A DNA stretch of 37,099 nt, taken from contig JAUVAX010000025.1 in NCBI GenBank assembly GCA_030591685.1, positions 1 through 37,099 on the forward strand, given 5' to 3'. The position numbers were made by a program, and so were the translations under genes. The stretch comes from Pseudobdellovibrionaceae bacterium (GTDB lineage Bacteria > Bdellovibrionota > Bdellovibrionia > Bdellovibrionales > UBA1609). Of this stretch, positions 33,414 to 37,099 are shown in pieces; the stretch's first letter is position 1, and every line of letters begins with the position of its first letter. The notes under the pieces are model-generated. The model was given only the letters and a program-made list of their open reading frames with translations, was not told the origin of the DNA and did no database searches.

Positions 33414-34868
33414 GTGTTAGATATAAATTTAGAATTAAAAAATAAATTTAAGCTCAACGAGTTTAGGGGCCTGCAGGCCCCTGTTATCGAGGGTGTCTTA
33501 GCTCAAGAGAGTGCGCTGATTATTATGCCCACAGGTATGGGTAAAAGTTTGTGCTACCAGTTGCCCAGTCAATTACTGCCGGGGCTGACGCTAGTCATAT
33601 CCCCACTGATCGCCCTTATGAAAGATCAAGTTGATAAAGTGAAGGGCTTAGGGCTAAGGGCGGGCTATATTAATTCGTCCCTATCGGGCCACGAAAAAAA
33701 CAAAGCCTATAATAAATTAAGTCAAAAAGAGTATAAGCTTCTTTATGTGACCCCAGAGCGCTTTAGAAACAAAGAGTTTTTAGCGGCTTTGAAAAAAAAC
33801 ACAGTGAGCCTACTCGCCGTAGATGAAGCTCACTGTATTTCAGAGTGGGGGCATGATTTTAGGCCCGACTATACCAAGCTTAAAGAAATCAGGGCCACCA
33901 TAGGTAATCCCACAACCATAGCCTTAACGGCCACGGCCACCCCCGAGGTACAAGAGGATATTTTAAACCAACTAGGCCTTGTCGAGGGCAAAGCGTGTAA
34001 AAAATATGTTTACGGCTTTGAGAGAGCTAATTTAAAGCTCAACGTGCAGGATGTTTACGGGCTTGATCAAAAAATTCAGGCCTCGATGATGCTGTTAAAT
34101 GCCAACCCAGGGTCTACAATTATTTACTTTTCACTCATTGATACGCTTAAAAAGTTTTCTCATAATTTAGACAAGCTCAACGTCGAACATACGGTTTATC
34201 ATGGGCAGTTAAAAGATAATTATAGAAAAAGCAATCAAGAGGCCTTTTTAAATGGTGAAATAGATTTAATTTTAGCCACCCCTGCATTTGGCCTAGGGGT
34301 AGATAAAAGAGACATTCGCCAAGTTCTGCACGCTGAAACCCCGGGCTCAATAGAGGCCTACTACCAAGAGGTGGGCCGGGCCGGTCGCGATGGCCTGCCG
34401 TCGTCGTGTACTCTATTATTTGATGAAGATGACATAACTATACAAATGGATTTTTTAAAGTGGTCCAGCCCCGACCCAGGGTTTATTGAGCATGTATACG
34501 ATTTAGTCGACCAGTACGGCCTACGCATTAAAAGTGAGGGGGTTGATTTTTTAAGAGAAAAAATGAACTTTTACAACCGTCGTGACTTTAGGGTCGAGAC
34601 CGCTTTAAATTTACTAGAGCGCTGGGAGTGCATTTCGCGTTTACAGCACAAACCAAATGAAATCACCGTGATCGCCCCCCCGCCGAGGGATTTTTTAAAT
34701 AAAGATAGGCATAAAAATAAACTCAAAAGCCAAAACGAAAAACTCTTATCGATGGTGCAATGGGCGAAATCAGACGAGTGCCGTTTGCAAAGCATTTATT
34801 CGTACTTTGATTTTCAGACAAGCGACGTGTGTGGCCACTGTGACAATTGCCAAAAAGGAGCCGTGTGA
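33414..34868 (+). CDS. recQ: RecQ-family ATP-dependent DNA helicase, short form
   Basis: The protein has 484 residues, shorter than E. coli RecQ (609). Walker A is PTGMGKS (39-45), the DEAH box 137-140 (VDEAHCISEWGHDFR), ALTATATPEV 170-179, and motif VI YYQEVGRAGRDG about 316-327. A winged-helix-like stretch (ETALNLLERWECISRL, 395-410) lies before a zinc cluster formed by Cys456, Cys473, Cys476 and Cys479 (CGHCDNC) at the very end. No RNase-D-like HRDC domain follows. It unwinds DNA 3' to 5' in recombination and repair. The GTG start is set by AGGAG (33405-33409). It overlaps aat by four bases (GTGA). Confidence 0.9.
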   Translation: MLDINLELKNKFKLNEFRGLQAPVIEGVLAQESALIIMPTGMGKSLCYQLPSQLLPGLTLVISPLIALMKDQVDKVKGLGLRAGYINSSLSGHEKNKAYNKLSQKEYKLLYVTPERFRNKEFLAALKKNTVSLLAVDEAHCISEWGHDFRPDYTKLKEIRATIGNPTTIALTATATPEVQEDILNQLGLVEGKACKKYVYGFERANLKLNVQDVYGLDQKIQASMMLLNANPGSTIIYFSLIDTLKKFSHNLDKLNVEHTVYHGQLKDNYRKSNQEAFLNGEIDLILATPAFGLGVDKRDIRQVLHAETPGSIEAYYQEVGRAGRDGLPSSCTLLFDEDDITIQMDFLKWSSPDPGFIEHVYDLVDQYGLRIKSEGVDFLREKMNFYNRRDFRVETALNLLERWECISRLQHKPNEITVIAPPPRDFLNKDRHKNKLKSQNEKLLSMVQWAKSDECRLQSIYSYFDFQTSDVCGHCDNCQKGAV

Positions 34869-35509
34869 CGGGGTTAAAAAAAGGCTATTTTTCAAACCCC
34901 AGGACCGACTGTGTCCACGAAGGCGTTATTGCTGTATCTTTTGACATAGACTCGGACCTGTTAATAGAGGCCTACTCTAAGGGTATATTTCCTTGGCCCT
35001 ACGAAGAAGATGAGGTGCTATGGTTTTGCCCCCCTAAAAGAGGGGTGTTGTATTTTAAAGACCTTAAAGCTTCAAAGAGTTTACTAAAAGCACAAAAAAA
35101 AGAAGAATTTAACTTTACTATTAACCAAGCCTTTGACCAAGTGATTGAGGAGTGCGCTAAGGCCTCAAGGTCAGACAACGAGGGCACCTGGATTACAAAA
35201 AAAATACTAAAGGCTTATAAAAGTTTTTATAAAAAAGGCCATATATTATGTGTTGAGTGCTGGCAGGGTGGGGTACTTGTGGGGGGTATTTACGGGGTGT
35301 ACCTTAAGGGTGTTTTTAGTGCAGAGAGTATGTTTTATAAAAAACCAAACGCCTCTAAGTTGGCTTTTTTATTTTTAATTACAGAACTAAAAAAACAAGG
35401 CCTCACCTGGATGGACACGCAAATGGTCACGCCAGTGACTGAAAAGTTCGGAGCCATAAATATTTCACGAGATGAGTACTTAGACTTACTTTCAAAGTCT
35501 CAAAGTTAA
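34865..35509 (+). CDS. aat: Leucyl/phenylalanyl-tRNA--protein transferase
   Basis: The protein has 214 residues. It adds Leu or Phe from aminoacyl-tRNA to proteins with N-terminal Lys or Arg, marking them for ClpAP under the N-end rule. Family motifs are GIFPWP, WFCPPKRGVL, GTWITKKILKAY and FSAESMFYKKPNASKLAF. The beginning FSNPRTDCVHEGVIAVSFD also matches. GTG at 34865 is preferred: AGGAG (34856-34860) precedes it, and the GTGA overlap with recQ's stop is typical. TTG 34847 would add residues without homology. Normal size for the family. Confidence 0.93.
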   Translation: MTGLKKGYFSNPRTDCVHEGVIAVSFDIDSDLLIEAYSKGIFPWPYEEDEVLWFCPPKRGVLYFKDLKASKSLLKAQKKEEFNFTINQAFDQVIEECAKASRSDNEGTWITKKILKAYKSFYKKGHILCVECWQGGVLVGGIYGVYLKGVFSAESMFYKKPNASKLAFLFLITELKKQGLTWMDTQMVTPVTEKFGAINISRDEYLDLLSKSQS

Positions 35510-35535
35510 AGGACTGATATTTAAGTGCTTAGTAA

Positions 35536-36138
35536 TTATTTTTTGTCAGACTGAAAAAACCTTTGGCCCCAGGGGGACCCACGGTCTCCGTCGTACTTGA
35601 CTGTAGGCTGGGTTAAAAAATAAAAAATCCACAAAGTAAATACCAGACAGCTACCGTATAAAAAAAGCTGAAACCTATGAATGTGAAGAAAGCTAATAAA
35701 ATTTCTTAGGCCTTGAGCTTTTTGTAGAGCTTTAATTTTAGTGAGCCGTTTTTTAATCCCGGTTTGGATTCGGGCTCTGTGAGCTTCTGGCATATCCCTA
35801 AACTGTATGGCCACGATGACGAGGTCTTCGTGGTCTTCATCAGCAGAGGCTCTCCACCAGCCGTAGCCTTGGTACTCTTCGATACGTACAGCACGAGCCC
35901 ACCAGGCGACTTTTTCACCGCCAGGGGAGGTGAATTCAATTTTAATCATATCTCCAAGGGCAGGGGCGTAGTCACGATCTGTTAAAAATGTGAGGCCAGA
36001 GGCCGAGACGTCCACAAGCTCTGTTTCGCGCTTTTTTGACTGGAGCGTGTTTTCGGCAAAGTATAGTAGTTTATTGTCCTCTGGTGTGAGGGTGTAACGG
36101 GGGGCCCTTGCAATGTAGCGTTTTAATGCTTCTGCCAT
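35536..36138 (-). CDS. PilZ-domain protein with C-terminal membrane helix
   Basis: The protein has 200 residues. The c-di-GMP binding signature of PilZ is present: R7-YIA-R11 (RxxxR) and D43-V-S45-A-S-G48 (DxSxxG) in LVDVSASGLTF, followed by the beta-barrel strands GDMIKIEFTSPGGE and AWWARAVRIEE. A basic helical linker (about 125-150) leads to a transmembrane helix (FQLFLYGSCLVFTLWIFYFL) and a short tail. It is thus a membrane-anchored c-di-GMP receptor; the effector or partner is unknown. No clear Shine-Dalgarno precedes ATG 36138. Convergent with aat, 26 bases apart, divergent from the carboxypeptidase. Confidence 0.85.
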   Translation of the reverse strand: MAEALKRYIARAPRYTLTPEDNKLLYFAENTLQSKKRETELVDVSASGLTFLTDRDYAPALGDMIKIEFTSPGGEKVAWWARAVRIEEYQGYGWWRASADEDHEDLVIVAIQFRDMPEAHRARIQTGIKKRLTKIKALQKAQGLRNFISFLHIHRFQLFLYGSCLVFTLWIFYFLTQPTVKYDGDRGSPWGQRFFQSDKK

Positions 36139-36371
36139 ACTACTATATCGGGTAAAGAGAGGTAAAATTTGAACCCCTGTGTTGTTTTGAGATTATTACA
36201 GTGTTTGTTAATAAGTTAGCCAGGGCAGGCGTAAATAAGCTCGTGATTACAGCGTGTTAGGTGTGTTCATTTTTCAAAGCCTCTTGTGCAATATAGTGAT
36301 TTAGTTTATGTTGATGAGTCTGCTTTTTAAGGTGGATTTTTAGGTAGATTTTTAAGATGTTGGAGCCCTAT

Positions 36372-37099
36372 ATGTCAGCTTATGAAAAACTAGAGATAAA
36401 ATTAAAAAAAATTAATTCATTTCACCATATTCAATCGATTTGCTTTTGGGATGAAGCCTGTATTATGCCCATCGGTGGTGGCGAGTCACGGGCTCAAGCC
36501 ATGGCTGATTTAAATGTTCACGTGCATGAGTTAATGACCACCACAGAGATAAAAAGTTTGATCTCTGAAGCTCAAGAGCAAAACAACCTCAGTGATTGGC
36601 AACAGGCTAACTTAGTAGAAATCAACAACATCTATGTGTTGGCCACTTGTTTAGACACAGAGTTAGTTAAAGAGTTAACAATAGCCTGTACAAGGTCCGA
36701 GCAAGCTTGGCGAAGCCTACGAGCCCAAAATAATTGGTCTGACTTTTTGCCTTTTTTTGAAAAAGTGGTCGGGTTAAAAATAAGAGAGGCTCAAAACAGG
36801 GCTGAGGTTAAAAACACAACCCCCTATAATGCCATGTTAGATTTATATGAGCCTGGGTTTACAAGTGAGCGCATTGATGAGTTATTTAAACCCCTTAAGG
36901 AGCAATTACCGGGGTTAACAAATGATATTATAACACAGCAAAAAAAAGTGGCCCCCCCAAAGGGTGTGTTTTCGGTAGAAGCCCAAAAAAAATTAGGGCT
37001 TGAGGTGATGCAGGCCTTAGGCTTTGATTTTAACCACGGGCGACTTGATGAAAGCCATCATCCTTTTTGTGGCGGAGTGCCTGAAGATGTGCGCGTCAC
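36372..37099 (+). CDS. Carboxypeptidase Taq-type (M32 family), N-terminal part
   Basis: Only the first 242 codons are in the window; the frame is open at the right edge. M32 hallmarks are present: ICFWDEACIMPIGG near residues 24-37, then NAMLDLYEPGF and, at the end, FNHGRLDESHHPFCGGVPED, which leads into the usual DVR. The HEXXH zinc motif lies beyond the window (family pattern, not seen). Metallocarboxypeptidase acting in the cytoplasm. GGAG (36362-36365) precedes the ATG by 6 bases. Confidence 0.92.
   Translation, partial: MSAYEKLEIKLKKINSFHHIQSICFWDEACIMPIGGGESRAQAMADLNVHVHELMTTTEIKSLISEAQEQNNLSDWQQANLVEINNIYVLATCLDTELVKELTIACTRSEQAWRSLRAQNNWSDFLPFFEKVVGLKIREAQNRAEVKNTTPYNAMLDLYEPGFTSERIDELFKPLKEQLPGLTNDIITQQKKVAPPKGVFSVEAQKKLGLEVMQALGFDFNHGRLDESHHPFCGGVPEDVRV

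Overview
The window is a 37 kb piece of a bacterial chromosome, AT-rich and densely coded, with genes on both strands, tight same-strand clusters and many overlapping stop/start codons. LpxD, an outer-membrane barrel protein and many secreted or membrane-anchored proteins indicate a Gram-negative (diderm) cell. The EF-G closely resembles mitochondrial EF-G1, which fits the spirochaete/planctomycete/delta-proteobacterial 'spd' EF-G group. Lysine-rich histone-like sequences in TopA and next to infA, a K+-dependent pyrophosphatase and several lineage-specific secreted proteins make a Bdellovibrionota or related delta-type organism my best guess. That assignment is inference; no 16S rRNA gene is present.

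Layout. 0.1-2.8 kb: tRNA-Pro (minus), an outer-membrane barrel protein and a two-gene secreted/anchored pair. 2.9-4.0 kb: three ribosomal protein genes (S18 on minus; L28 and a short L24 on plus) bounded by hairpins. 4.1-6.7 kb: four nearly touching genes (small cysteine protein, Nit1-type amidase, small acidic secreted protein, THUMP rRNA methyltransferase). 6.7-10.3 kb: a four-helix membrane protein, the membrane pyrophosphatase HppA, and a DUF2156/MprF-C-like acyltransferase-fold protein. 10.6-12.3 kb: an unknown anchored protein convergent with lpxD. 12.4-15.5 kb: histone-like protein, infA and tex as one operon. 15.5-20.5 kb: HAD phosphatase (minus), topA with a histone-like tail, and a second unusual HAD protein. 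20.9-26.3 kb: the Prc-type protease, E1 alpha and beta of a 2-oxoacid dehydrogenase, and a SAM methyltransferase. 26.4-29.5 kb, minus: rsmE and pyrE, then cutA and a CNNM-type DUF21/CBS protein. 29.9-32.6 kb: dCMP deaminase and the minus-strand EF-G gene. 32.6-33.4 kb: an unusual GC-rich and repetitive non-coding stretch. 33.4-37.1 kb: a short RecQ, aat, a PilZ membrane protein (minus) and the start of a family M32 carboxypeptidase that runs off the window.

Most of the window is core metabolism: translation and ribosome modification (S18, L28, L24, IF-1, EF-G, RlmL-like, RsmE, Aat), DNA topology and repair (TopA, RecQ), nucleotide supply (PyrE, dCMP deaminase), envelope (LpxD, barrel protein, Prc) and energy (HppA, E1 alpha/beta). 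I see no CRISPR array, transposase, integrase, phage module or recognisable defence island, and no clear new multi-gene system. The points most worth a second look are the mitochondrial-type EF-G, the approximately 59-bp GC-rich tandem repeat and nearby 16-bp repeats in the fusA-recQ gap, the detached ribosomal protein cluster with its truncated L24, the histone-like lysine tracts, and the unassigned secreted proteins.
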